DNA of 42,578 nucleotides from a virus, in IMG/VR virus record IMGVR_UViG_3300031759_000056, positions 1-42,578 of that record; one strand, 5' to 3'. A model generated the notes under the pieces. It ran no database searches, was not told the origin of the DNA, and worked only from the letters and a program-made list of their open reading frames with translations. Position numbers and translations under genes: made by a program. Positions 1-8,701 of the stretch are shown one piece after another (position 1 is the stretch's first letter; each line of letters opens with the position of its first letter).

Positions 1-892
1 CGTAAACACCTAGTGGATCAGAAACACCGAATGAATAACGTTCACGAGATTTATATCTCACGTTACCAGTGTCAAAGTCACCGTCCATAGAGTTTTGTAG
101 AGGTGTTCTAACGAACATTTTAAGACCATTAGGCACATCTGTTGTTAAGAACCAAGCATTAGTTGCTGTTAAGAAGTGGTTAATTGTATAACCTTCTGGA
201 ACAGAACCGTTGTTCTTAATAGCATTGATGTCGTTGTTGTTTGTACCAACACGGAGTTCTGTGTCAAGTAAACGTGTAGCAACGAATTGTAATGCTGGTG
301 GAACAACTAATTTGCGTGGTTTAGCAGCGATCAAGAGACCACGTTCATCAGTCCATGCAGCGATTTGAATAACAGCATTTTCCAATGATGTTTCATTCAA
401 GTCAGCAGGAGTTGATGGTGTGTTAGCATTAACGCCACCAGACACCAATGGGTGTGCAGTAGAGAATAATGATTGACCGTCACCGTATGTGAAGTTTGAG
501 TTGAAGCCGTTGTTTAAAACAGCAGCACCTTTAACTTGTTTTGTGTACGCCATAGCACGAGCTAATGCTTTAGTATAACGAGCTGATAATGAATCATACA
601 AGTTATCTTCAATAGCTTCTTCAGTTAAGCTGAAGCCAAGAGCAATAGTTTCGTGGTTGTAGCGAGCAGTCCAAGCTTCTTGTGCATTGTCATATGCAAT
701 TGCTTGACCTTCGTTTTTAACTGGTGCAGCAGAGAAACCAGAAAGTTTTGTTTCTTCTTCGAATGAACGTTCAGAAGTTTCGATTTCATAGATTTCTTTG
801 TGTTCTTCACCATAACGAGCATATTCAAGACCGAACAAAGCGTTAAGTCCAGGTAATAGCTCTTTGAGTAGCTGGGCACGAGATATAGCCAT
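1..892 (-). CDS. major capsid protein (HK97-fold, Mu gpT-like), 3' end cut by window edge
   Basis: Open frame of 297 codons from ATG at 892 to the left edge, with an AAGGAG ribosome binding site upstream. The N-terminus (MAISRAQLLKELLPGLNALF) and the ending RYSFGVSDPLGVY are what I recognise from gpT-type capsid proteins of aquatic podovirus-like phages; the family is usually about 300 residues, so only a short C-terminus is missing. It would form the icosahedral shell. It is preceded by a scaffold-like gene and two small structural genes in the same operon, the usual head order. If the window is circular, the frame continues at the right edge (see 42524-42578). Confidence 0.85.
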   Translation of the reverse strand, partial: MAISRAQLLKELLPGLNALFGLEYARYGEEHKEIYEIETSERSFEEETKLSGFSAAPVKNEGQAIAYDNAQEAWTARYNHETIALGFSLTEEAIEDNLYDSLSARYTKALARAMAYTKQVKGAAVLNNGFNSNFTYGDGQSLFSTAHPLVSGGVNANTPSTPADLNETSLENAVIQIAAWTDERGLLIAAKPRKLVVPPALQFVATRLLDTELRVGTNNNDINAIKNNGSVPEGYTINHFLTATNAWFLTTDVPNGLKMFVRTPLQNSMDGDFDTGNVRYKSRERYSFGVSDPLGVY

Positions 893-904
893 TTAAATTT
901 CTCC

Positions 905-1699
905 TTAAACGCCAGTGGCTTGTAAATATTGATGAGTTCCAAAATTCCACTTCACTAAGAGTTCAGTGAACCCTGCGAAAGTTAAAGTTTGGGTCGTAGA
1001 TGTAGTAGCCGCTGCAGATAAGTTTACTGTTGTACCAGATACTGATGCAACATAAGCACCAGCAGGAATGCCAGTACCATAAACTTGCATACCAACATAA
1101 ATGTTAGCATTAGCTGCAGATAATGTTACTACTGTTGTGCTGTTTGTAGTAGCTGTTTGTGATGCTGATAACGCTGTATCAGGTACACCTTGGATAATAC
1201 GAACAGGCAATGAAAGTGTTGTAGTAACACCGTTAATTGCAACTGCTGAATCACCAGTTACTGTTGAACCAGTATTTTGTACTAAAGCAGCATTTAAACC
1301 GATTGCGTATTGACCGATAGCAGTCATTGTTGTGCCAGATGTTACAGCAGCAACTTTGAATACTGTGTCAGGATCTTCTACTACTACAGCTGTAATGTCA
1401 CCAGCTGGAAGCACAGGAGATGTTACACCACCTGGGTAGTATTGTTGCCAAATACGTTGATTTGTACTTGGGTTAGTATAGTAACAACCAACGAAAACAC
1501 CAACTGGGGATGCAGTAGCTGTACCAGTGTCTTTAGTAACTGTACCGTCTGATTGGATCTTAACTGCGTCACCATTATAGATTGCAGTCGCTGAACCATT
1601 AGCGATAGGGAAGTTACGTGTTGCACCAGCAAATACTTGACCACCAATTAGATTAACTGGCTTGAGCCCATATGGGGCTGGTACTGAAGGATATGCCAT
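905..1699 (-). CDS. capsid-associated structural protein, probable decoration protein
   Basis: 264 residues starting MAYPSVPAPYGLKPVNLIGG, with an AGGAG site before the ATG. The sequence is rich in Thr, Ser, Val, Ala and Gly with few charges, typical of beta-rich virion surface proteins. The C-terminal half (about residues 180-240) has alternating Thr/Val/Ser segments suggesting an Ig-like or beta-sandwich domain. It sits directly upstream of the major capsid gene, where related phages carry a head decoration or stabilising protein. Function is inferred from position and composition; no catalytic motif is visible. Confidence 0.6.
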   Translation of the reverse strand: MAYPSVPAPYGLKPVNLIGGQVFAGATRNFPIANGSATAIYNGDAVKIQSDGTVTKDTGTATASPVGVFVGCYYTNPSTNQRIWQQYYPGGVTSPVLPAGDITAVVVEDPDTVFKVAAVTSGTTMTAIGQYAIGLNAALVQNTGSTVTGDSAVAINGVTTTLSLPVRIIQGVPDTALSASQTATTNSTTVVTLSAANANIYVGMQVYGTGIPAGAYVASVSGTTVNLSAAATTSTTQTLTFAGFTELLVKWNFGTHQYLQATGV

Positions 1700-1717
1700 T
1701 TAAAACTCCTAATATAG

Positions 1718-2167
1718 TTAATTTTTATTACCAAAAGATACTGTAGACTTACGTTCTGAGAACAAAGGCATACGTGCATCATTTTGACGCATAAAACTAT
1801 TATCAACTGCTTCGGCTTGTTGCTTAGTCATATTGTTCTCATAGTCCATACGGGCTTGAACAAACTCTTGCGGAGCCTTACATAATAATAGTCCGCCAAT
1901 CTCAATGTTGTCTTTAAAACGACTATCGGGATCAACTAGCAAGGAAAACTTAGGTTGTTCTTCTGCTCTTACTGGTTCCCATCCTTCTCTTAAACGAGAG
2001 GAGAGATTTTTCGGATCAGCAACGTTAAGCATTGAAACTCTAATCCATCTATACGCATAACCAGCTTGCTTATCTGGTTCTGGTAGCAATTCAGGAGGGG
2101 TCCAAGCTTTTGGACGCTCTTCTTGTTGACGAGTTTGTACATCACGGGGAATTCTATTTTCAGCCAT
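1718..2167 (-). CDS. hypothetical head-module protein
   Basis: 149 residues, start ATG with GGAG upstream, overlapping the end of the preceding gene by 8 bases. The N-terminal part is rich in Pro, Arg and Gln; a central section (about residues 38-75) contains a Tyr/Trp/Arg-rich stretch followed by an EGWEPV segment. I recognise this as a conserved small protein between scaffold and capsid genes in aquatic podovirus-like phages, but know no function. A head assembly role is inferred from place only. Confidence 0.55.
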   Translation of the reverse strand: MAENRIPRDVQTRQQEERPKAWTPPELLPEPDKQAGYAYRWIRVSMLNVADPKNLSSRLREGWEPVRAEEQPKFSLLVDPDSRFKDNIEIGGLLLCKAPQEFVQARMDYENNMTKQQAEAVDNSFMRQNDARMPLFSERKSTVSFGNKN

Positions 2168-3119
2168 TTTGGGACTCCAATTTAGTTAATTCCATAGCAT
2201 ATTGCTCTGGAGAAAGTTTGAACTTTTTAGCCAAAGCTAATTGCGTTTGCGTCAGTCTAATCTTTTTTGGGGATGTAGAACGTGTTGCAGGTGCTACTAC
2301 TGTAGCGGGTTTTTTGGCAGAGTCTTTGGTCTCTGTTGTTTCGCTCTGAAATTTTTCAGGGAAACGTTTACGCATCTCGGTATCAATTGCGTTCCAGTAA
2401 GTGTCGGAGCCTGTCGGGACACCGTCTCTTTCCAGACGCTTATGAATACCCATTGCAAGGAAACTCATATCCTCATCCACACCGTACCAACTATTTTTAT
2501 CTAGCCAGGACTGGGTTTTTGAGTCCAGCTTAGGTGTAGGTTGAGCTTGAGGTATTTTAACCTGATTTTCCTCGTTTTGTAAAGCACTTTCTTCATATTG
2601 TGGCTTATAACGCTCAATTTCTTGGGCTTTTATCTTTGCAGCCATCAATTGTTCTTGTGCTTCAATCAAAGCTTGAGAATCACCAGCATCTAATGCCTCT
2701 TTAATTTGACGTTTTGCAATGTCTAATTCACGAGTTGAGTTCTCTTTAGCAGTAGAAACATAGACTTTTTCACCATCTGAAAGACGGTTTTTAAGCTTTT
2801 TAGTCTCATCTAATAAAGATTGAGCTACACGAATAGCTTCTTCTTGTTCACGAAGTGCTTGTTCCTTAGCTCTACGCTCATCGTTAATGAGCTTTTTCAT
2901 TTGTAATAGACGTTGTTTAGCTTCTTTAGAGTATTCTTCTAAAGTATCTTCTTCAACTTCTTTTACAATTTCTTCAGGTAAAGGAGTAGCGTTCTTTTGA
3001 TCTTCAATAGGACGATCATCCTCTACTTCGATTTCAATCTTAGCTTCAGGTTCCTTTTCTACTTCTGGAGCCTTAACTTCTTCTTCGATTTCATCTGGGA
3101 ATTTAAATTCTTCAGCCAT
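2160..3119 (-). CDS. probable capsid scaffolding protein
   Basis: 319 residues, extremely rich in Glu, Lys, Gln and Ala. The first 60 residues are strongly acidic, about 60-185 is predicted coiled coil (heptad-like runs of Glu/Lys/Leu/Ala), and the C-terminus is a basic helical segment ending KLESQNG. This composition, the GGAGG start site and the place two genes upstream of the capsid protein match phage scaffolding proteins, which direct procapsid assembly and are then lost. No protease motif is visible in it or next to it. Assignment rests on composition and synteny. Confidence 0.6.
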   Translation of the reverse strand: MAEEFKFPDEIEEEVKAPEVEKEPEAKIEIEVEDDRPIEDQKNATPLPEEIVKEVEEDTLEEYSKEAKQRLLQMKKLINDERRAKEQALREQEEAIRVAQSLLDETKKLKNRLSDGEKVYVSTAKENSTRELDIAKRQIKEALDAGDSQALIEAQEQLMAAKIKAQEIERYKPQYEESALQNEENQVKIPQAQPTPKLDSKTQSWLDKNSWYGVDEDMSFLAMGIHKRLERDGVPTGSDTYWNAIDTEMRKRFPEKFQSETTETKDSAKKPATVVAPATRSTSPKKIRLTQTQLALAKKFKLSPEQYAMELTKLESQNG

Positions 3120-3127
3120 ATATCCTC

Positions 3128-3538
3128 CTAAACACGACTAATTCCACGAGGATCTTGTACTACTGCCTCGACAGAATCATCATTGATTAATCGGAATTCA
3201 CGACCATGAATCTTTAATCGTGTGCCTGTATTAGGACGTGCAAGGATAAAATCTCCTTTTTTACACCACGGTCCTGTAGGGAAACGCTTTTCGTCCTTGT
3301 AACAATCAGGACCCATATCTACAACAAAGAATACTGTAGATAGAACTTCTTCGTTTCTCATTGTATCAGTGGATTTTAAAATACCACTGTCAAATTTATC
3401 TTCAGCTTCTGGTAAGGCACATAACATTCTATAGCCTTGTGGTACTGGAAGCTGTCTTGCTTTTTCCTCATCCGTTTGGGGAAGAGTTGTTGCTTGGGTT
3501 ACATCATCGGGATTTGATCCGATTAGTAGTTCACTCAT
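3128..3538 (-). CDS. GroES-like co-chaperonin in the head operon
   Basis: 136 residues. The core follows the GroES pattern: a proline-led first strand (PVPQGYRMLCALPEAEDK), a mobile-loop position with SGI (DSGILKS), a VVDMGPDCY strand, a KKGDFILARPNTG strand and a closing INDDSVEAVV strand. Bacterial GroES is about 97 residues; the N-terminal 28 residues here are extra. Phage co-chaperonins such as T4 gp31 help the host GroEL fold the capsid protein, which fits its place between portal and capsid genes. Start ATG has GGAG upstream. The loop is shorter than in GroES, so actual GroEL binding is inferred. Confidence 0.7.
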   Translation of the reverse strand: MSELLIGSNPDDVTQATTLPQTDEEKARQLPVPQGYRMLCALPEAEDKFDSGILKSTDTMRNEEVLSTVFFVVDMGPDCYKDEKRFPTGPWCKKGDFILARPNTGTRLKIHGREFRLINDDSVEAVVQDPRGISRV

Positions 3539-3719
3539 CTGAGTTCTCCATATTGTGTTTTAGGTCTGATACAAACATACGTGCAGAGAGAAGACCTTTT
3601 ATCTCACCGCATATTCTTTGGTATTCAGCGAAGTCTTTGGCTTCGCCTACTCCCAAAATTTCTTCTAATCGTCTTACCTTTTCATCTATCTGTTTGAGAA
3701 TTAGATCTAAAAGTTGCAT
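3531..3719 (-). CDS. small helical protein between portal and GroES-like genes
   Basis: 62 residues with an AAAGGAG ribosome binding site and an 8-base overlap with the following GroES-like gene, so translation is probably coupled. The first 30 residues form an amphipathic helix (MQLLDLILKQIDEKVRRLEE); the rest is charged. Not recognised. Similar short helical proteins occur next to portal genes in related phages, but no role can be given. Confidence 0.6.
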   Translation of the reverse strand: MQLLDLILKQIDEKVRRLEEILGVGEAKDFAEYQRICGEIKGLLSARMFVSDLKHNMENSDE

Positions 3720-3722
3720 TTA

Positions 3723-6266
3723 TTACTCCTTTGGTTGTTTAGGTTCGTTTTTAGATTGTTCATTTTGATGTTGATGTTCTTTCTTTTGTTTTACCAATTC
3801 AGAAAGCACTCTTACATCATTTGCATTTTTAGTGTTTTGCATTTGTTGTTTAGACTTACCAATGTCAGCACCGATACGTAATCCTTCAATCTTTTGTTTA
3901 GCTTCAAGATTAGCTTTATCATTTTGAGCTTTAGCAGCCGTTTGCATACCAGCAATTTCTTTCTGAGCTGCAATACGTTGTTTTTCAACTTCGATTTGGT
4001 CAGCTTTAGCAGCAGCTTCAATCTGCATCTTCTTCATCTTAATCTCAATTTCTTGAGCTTTTAATTGAAGTTCTTTCATTTGCATTTGGATGACAGGATC
4101 ATTAGCAGCTTGTTGAGCTTGTTGAGCAGCCACAGCAGTTTGATTTTGATTGAGCAAGTTTTGAGCAGCAGGAACAGCGGCTTTAGTAATAGCGGCTTCT
4201 TGTTCAGGTGTAAGACCCCAATCAGGATCATCACTGAACGGTATATCAATACCAGCCATAAGTTCCATTTGACGTTTATACTCAAGACCTACGTGCTCTG
4301 TGATATGTGCTTGCATAGCTTGCATAATCATAGGAGCTTGTGGGTTTTGACCAATGATTTGCTTAATCTTAGGATCATTCATTGCAGCCATATGAATTTG
4401 AATATGTGCTTGATGATCTTGGTATGGGAAAGCTTTTAAAGGTTGATTCTTTAAAGCATTCACATTCTCAGTGATTGCATCTACAGGTTTCATATCATCT
4501 GGCATAGGAACTAACTTCTCAGCGTTCTTAATACCAATCACATCTAACATCTGACGATGTAAGTAAGGTAAGTTATAAAGCTGTGGAGCAGTTTGAGATA
4601 ATTGAAGTACTGCCTGATACTGTACGACTTTTTGTGACATCGTAGCTGCATTAGGATCAGATACTGGAATGATAGTCGTAGTTTCGTAGTCTTTTTTACG
4701 TGCAGTTCTGCTACCTTCAGATGGTTCATAATCATAATCTTCAGGTGCATAGTCAGCAATAATGTCTTTTAATAATCTAAACTCTTGTTTCATTGAGTAA
4801 TGAATACGAGCTTGGATCGCTGACATGACTTTTAAAGTACGTTCTAGGATAGCTAGTGTAGTTCCTACAGGGCTATTTGCAGACATATCAGAAACTTTAA
4901 TATCACCAGCAGAAGCGAATCTACGACCTTCTTCAACAATTTGATTGAGTAAAGTAATTAAAGTCTGGCTTGGTTCCTTATATGGCAATGGCATGATGTT
5001 ATCTTTCATTGCACCAGAAGGCACATCTACGTCCCTAAATTCTCCTGGAGCGATTGGAGTATCATCACCTTTGACTCTAAGGCCTCTGGTCTTAAATCCA
5101 CCAGGGAGATTTGCAAGTGATCCAGCGTCAACTAATTGTCTAAGTATGGATGTTCCAGATTTTGCAAATGCTCCGATTAAGTGGATTAAGCCAAAACAAT
5201 AAAATCCAAATCCTGGGATATAACCGTAGTGTACAAAGTGTTGACGCTTTTGATGGGTCTTATCATCAGGATCCCAATTACGTCTAATTGCTAAAATATT
5301 ACCTGAACTCTTTTCTAAAGTAACAACATAAGGAAGAGCTAAACCTGTAGATTCACCTTTGTCGTCTGTATGTTCATAACCTGGCAAGTCAAGGTTAACA
5401 TGCATCTCTAAGATCTTATAACGATCATCAGTCGTAGCACGGAAGCCTAATTTCTCGGCAATTTTCTTTTCTATTTCATCAAGCGTATTGTCTGGATCAC
5501 CAAGATCAATGTCACGATAAAAGCCAGCAACTTGTAAATGGCGAAGTTCATTTTCTGTTTTCCTCATCACATGGGTTACACGTTCAGCAGACTCTAAGCT
5601 TGATGCACCATAAGGTACAACCAAGTCTTCTGCTGGGACATACATAGATACTTGACGATCCAATTGTGGATCAACATAAATCTTTTTAAAGCCGTTACCT
5701 GAAAGACCTAGACCCCATAACATTCTTTCATGTTCAGGTCTATATTCAGTCATTACGTCTACGAGTTCGTGGTTCATATCATCAACCACACGTTCCATTG
5801 CTTTTTTCTTTTCTGGTGTTTCTTTACCTACTATCTCACCTTTAACAGGACCAGATGCAGGGAAAGTATCCATGATGGTTTCTGACTGGAACTTAACGAC
5901 TGCTTCGGATAGGACTGGATGGAATACACCACAGGCACCTTCCCATGGTTCGTTACGTTCTTCAATCTTAAGACCTAGAAGTTCTAAACCATCTACATAG
6001 GTTTGAATCCAGTCTTTTCTTGAATCTATATCTGATTGGAAGTCACCGATCAAATCTCCACCAATTTGTTGGAGTTGACCTTCTGACATATGTTCTGCTA
6101 AGTTTTCGCTAAAGTCATCGTCTTCACCCTTTTCCATATGCATATCCATACCTGGAAGATGAATGTCTAATGATTCTGGGTTTTCAATTTCAATCTCCAT
6201 GTCAGGTTGTTCATTAATTGCAGATAAACCTTGTGGAGCTTCGTATATTGCTTTTTCGATTGCCAT
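3723..6266 (-). CDS. portal protein
   Basis: 847 residues. The portal dodecamer forms the DNA entry channel at one capsid vertex and binds the terminase. The N-terminal part contains the conserved DSRKDWIQTYVDGLELLG and NEPWEGACGVFHPVLSEAVV blocks that I associate with portals of aquatic podovirus-like phages; the middle is a mixed alpha/beta body; the last 170 residues are a long Gln/Lys/Ala-rich coiled coil. It lies just downstream of terL and the oxygenase gene and upstream of scaffold and capsid genes, the classic order. The length exceeds most portals (500-750) mainly through the acidic N-terminal 70 residues and the C-terminal coiled coil. Confidence 0.85.
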   Translation of the reverse strand: MAIEKAIYEAPQGLSAINEQPDMEIEIENPESLDIHLPGMDMHMEKGEDDDFSENLAEHMSEGQLQQIGGDLIGDFQSDIDSRKDWIQTYVDGLELLGLKIEERNEPWEGACGVFHPVLSEAVVKFQSETIMDTFPASGPVKGEIVGKETPEKKKAMERVVDDMNHELVDVMTEYRPEHERMLWGLGLSGNGFKKIYVDPQLDRQVSMYVPAEDLVVPYGASSLESAERVTHVMRKTENELRHLQVAGFYRDIDLGDPDNTLDEIEKKIAEKLGFRATTDDRYKILEMHVNLDLPGYEHTDDKGESTGLALPYVVTLEKSSGNILAIRRNWDPDDKTHQKRQHFVHYGYIPGFGFYCFGLIHLIGAFAKSGTSILRQLVDAGSLANLPGGFKTRGLRVKGDDTPIAPGEFRDVDVPSGAMKDNIMPLPYKEPSQTLITLLNQIVEEGRRFASAGDIKVSDMSANSPVGTTLAILERTLKVMSAIQARIHYSMKQEFRLLKDIIADYAPEDYDYEPSEGSRTARKKDYETTTIIPVSDPNAATMSQKVVQYQAVLQLSQTAPQLYNLPYLHRQMLDVIGIKNAEKLVPMPDDMKPVDAITENVNALKNQPLKAFPYQDHQAHIQIHMAAMNDPKIKQIIGQNPQAPMIMQAMQAHITEHVGLEYKRQMELMAGIDIPFSDDPDWGLTPEQEAAITKAAVPAAQNLLNQNQTAVAAQQAQQAANDPVIQMQMKELQLKAQEIEIKMKKMQIEAAAKADQIEVEKQRIAAQKEIAGMQTAAKAQNDKANLEAKQKIEGLRIGADIGKSKQQMQNTKNANDVRVLSELVKQKKEHQHQNEQSKNEPKQPKE

Positions 6267-6274
6267 AATTGTCC

Positions 6275-6778
6275 TTATCTAAATGCGGGTCCCATAGCCC
6301 AAGCCACCGCTGTAAATCTCTCACCAGAGGTAACAGCAGTCACTCGATGTGGTAACACCGATGGAAAAACGATAATACTTCCCTTAGGAAGTTTTGGAAT
6401 TGGAGAGTCCAAGTCCTTTAGTTCTAGTAAGCCACCTTCATAATCATCTGGGTTTGACAGAATAAGTATTGAGGAGAGTTTGCGTTGATTGCCAAACTCG
6501 TCTGGATTGTAAGAGTCACTATGCCAATCATAGTGGCCACCTACTTTATAATGTCCGATCTGGACTGGTTCTATATAAGATGTTGCATAATTCCAATTTG
6601 CTTGGATATTGGCAAGTCCTATATAACTCTGCATTATACATCCAACTGGCTCCATTGGGTTAACAAATACAATATTTGTTTGACGTTTGTCTGGATTTAT
6701 GTATGTTTCATTTGCATGCATAAAACCACCGTCTTTACCTTTAGACCAGTCAATTTCTTTTAGGATAAGATCACACAT
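6275..6778 (-). CDS. 2-oxoglutarate/Fe(II)-dependent oxygenase
   Basis: 167 residues from the first ATG. The double-stranded beta-helix motif is complete: His86-x-Asp88 in the DWHSDS segment, distal His144 in LPHRV, and Arg154 in SGER for 2-oxoglutarate. The family hydroxylates protein or nucleic acid side chains; the substrate here is unknown. It sits between terL and portal. The true start may lie upstream: between the terL stop and this ATG the same frame reads TRVWWQERIISED, which looks like the usual N-terminal strand of the fold. The open frame begins after a stop at 6830-6832 with no ATG, GTG or TTG, but an AAGGAG lies 8 bases before an ATT at 6826. Confidence 0.85.
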   Translation of the reverse strand: MCDLILKEIDWSKGKDGGFMHANETYINPDKRQTNIVFVNPMEPVGCIMQSYIGLANIQANWNYATSYIEPVQIGHYKVGGHYDWHSDSYNPDEFGNQRKLSSILILSNPDDYEGGLLELKDLDSPIPKLPKGSIIVFPSVLPHRVTAVTSGERFTAVAWAMGPAFR

Positions 6779-6818
6779 ATCTTCTGATATGATTCTTTCC
6801 TGCCACCATACACGTGTC

Positions 6819-8309
6819 TTAATAATAAGCTACTCTCCTTCTAAATTCTCTTGGTTCATCGGGCTCATCACTTGGTAACGGTATAAAGCCACCACGTCTA
6901 AATCTAAGTAAAGCCTGTGTCGTGGAGTCGACTAAGTCGTCATGGTCTGAGTTAGGGAATGCAGCCATTTCCTCGATGACTTCCTCCGCCCACCTTTTAC
7001 GAGGAGCCCACACTTTGCCTGATGCGAAAAGATCTGTTACTGAATTCACACGACTAATCTTGTCATTACCTCGTGTCGGTGTAAATTCTTGTACAGGTAT
7101 ACCCATACGTCTTAACTCAAAGATTAAAGGTGCACCTGAGGCCTTAGCTTCCACGATAAACGCATCTGGGTTCCACTCTTGATACATTTGCATAGCCCTT
7201 CCCTTTAGTTCAGGAAACTCCATACGTTCCTTTAAAGCGTCAAGCAAAATAATGTTAGGGTCGTTTGGGTTTTCATTTAAGAAGAAGACACCCCAAGTTG
7301 TACATGCACTATAGTCAGAACGCTCTGACTTTGTAAAAGCAGTATCCCAACTTTGTATAATAAATTCACAAGGAGGAGGGATTTCTTTTTCCCACACGTT
7401 CCACCATTCCCGTTTAACTAAAGCACCTTCTTCGGAAGTCGGGTCTTGTTGATACTGTGCTTGCCATTTAGATAAAGGCAACTCAATACGTAACTTATTA
7501 AGTTCGTCATAAGACCAGAACTCTGGCCATAAAGGTTTATCGTTAGGAAGAATCGCTGGGAGTTCAATAATCTCCCACTCATCTCCATCACGATCTACCA
7601 TGGCACTTAAAATCTTTCCAGTCAGGTCTCGTTTAGACCAACGAGTCATAACGACTACGATAGAACCACCTGGCTGTAAACGTTGTCTTGGACCAGAGGT
7701 ATACCATTCGTACACCTTGTCGAAGACAGAAGGATCACCAGATGCTAAGGCCGCTTCTTGCTCAGAGTGTGGATCATCAATAATAAGAAGGTCAGCACCT
7801 TTACCAGTAACAGTACCACCAACGCCAATAGCAAAGTACTCCCCATTAGCATTAGTCGACCAACGTCCAGCAGCTTTCGAATCACTTCTAAGGGAAACAT
7901 TAGGAAATACACGAGCATAAGCCTCCGAGTCCACTAGGTTACGAACTTTACGTCCAAAGCCAACTGCTAGTTCAGCTGTGTTCGAACATTGAATAATCTT
8001 CTTATTAGGAAACTGCCCTAAGTACCAAGCAGGAAGTAAATAAGACGCAAACTCAGACTTAGTATGACGAGGAGGCATGTTAATAATAAGACGCTTAGTT
8101 TTTCCACTGGCTATTTCCTCAAATTTTTTAGCCATAACTGCATGATGTCTTCCATCGATGAAACCTGGCCACATCGTCTTAACAAACGTCAGGAAGTCTT
8201 TTTGACCCTGTTCTCTTAAGACGGTGTCTTGGTATTCCTTAACCCGTTCCCAAATAGGGACTTGTTCAGCTTCGGGTAAGAGCTTAATGAGTTCTTCTAT
8301 CTCGTTCAT
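6819..8309 (-). CDS. terL: terminase large subunit
   Basis: 496 residues. The ATPase domain has a Walker A-type PPRHTKSE at 79-86 and Walker B LLIIDDP at 174-180. The RNase H-like nuclease domain has Asp322 (SWDTAF), Glu387 (IVEAKASG) and the DHDDLVDS cluster at 455-462. The enzyme cuts concatemeric DNA and pumps it through the portal. The ATG overlaps the stop of the preceding 54-residue gene (ATGA), so translation is coupled. The C-terminus ends in an Arg-rich segment whose DNA carries an AAGGAG that may serve the next gene. Confidence 0.95.
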   Translation of the reverse strand: MNEIEELIKLLPEAEQVPIWERVKEYQDTVLREQGQKDFLTFVKTMWPGFIDGRHHAVMAKKFEEIASGKTKRLIINMPPRHTKSEFASYLLPAWYLGQFPNKKIIQCSNTAELAVGFGRKVRNLVDSEAYARVFPNVSLRSDSKAAGRWSTNANGEYFAIGVGGTVTGKGADLLIIDDPHSEQEAALASGDPSVFDKVYEWYTSGPRQRLQPGGSIVVVMTRWSKRDLTGKILSAMVDRDGDEWEIIELPAILPNDKPLWPEFWSYDELNKLRIELPLSKWQAQYQQDPTSEEGALVKREWWNVWEKEIPPPCEFIIQSWDTAFTKSERSDYSACTTWGVFFLNENPNDPNIILLDALKERMEFPELKGRAMQMYQEWNPDAFIVEAKASGAPLIFELRRMGIPVQEFTPTRGNDKISRVNSVTDLFASGKVWAPRKRWAEEVIEEMAAFPNSDHDDLVDSTTQALLRFRRGGFIPLPSDEPDEPREFRRRVAYY

Positions 8310-8470
8310 CGTTTAAACCTAGCTTCGTAACGTCTATACTTCGCACCCCAATATGGGTTATCTAGGATCACTTTCATCGGTTTATGAAAAATCCCAGCCC
8401 GATCAATCTTGCACCGTTTTGATGCATTCGGATGTAGAAGAAAGCGAAGCGAGATGGTAAGCCTATTCAT
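8306..8470 (-). CDS. small basic protein between LexA-like and terL genes
   Basis: 54 residues, start ATG at 8470, stop TGA overlapping the terL start. It also overlaps the end of the upstream LexA-like gene by 8 bases, so it is stitched into the operon at both ends. It is basic (many Arg and Lys) and ends NPYWGAKYRRYEARFKR. Not recognised. There is no clear ribosome binding site of its own, so it probably depends on coupling. Its last codons contain one copy of the octamer GTTTAAAC. Confidence 0.55.
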   Translation of the reverse strand: MNRLTISLRFLLHPNASKRCKIDRAGIFHKPMKVILDNPYWGAKYRRYEARFKR

Positions 8471-8687
8471 GATTACGTAGTCTCATATAAGAGGGACGTA
8501 TAGACCTATGCCTACCTTTTATCCCTTTACATAGTCCTAAGTCTACTAATGCCCACATCTTCCTACAAACATTACCCCTACCCTTTTCACCAGTAAGCCT
8601 CATAATGTCATCTATAGAGGGGCCAAAGCCAAACTCTTTCCACCAGGTCTCTATGATCATATAGATCTCTTTTTGTACAGGAGTCAA
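8463..8687 (-). CDS. LexA-type winged-helix DNA-binding protein
   Basis: 74 residues from a TTG start (AGGG upstream). Residues 1-65 match the N-terminal DNA-binding domain of LexA: TPVQKEIYMIIETWW (helix 1), FGFGPSIDDIMRLTG (helix 2 with the conserved Gly-x-x-Pro-Ser turn), GNVCRKMWALVDLGL (recognition helix), then a RHRSIRP wing. The LexA serine protease domain is absent, so it cannot self-cleave like LexA. It lies between terS and terL. It may be a small phage regulator binding LexA-like operators, or a DNA-binding accessory of packaging; both are inference. Confidence 0.65.
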   Translation of the reverse strand: MTPVQKEIYMIIETWWKEFGFGPSIDDIMRLTGEKGRGNVCRKMWALVDLGLCKGIKGRHRSIRPSYMRLRNHE

Positions 8688-8701
8688 AATATATACCCTA
8701 C

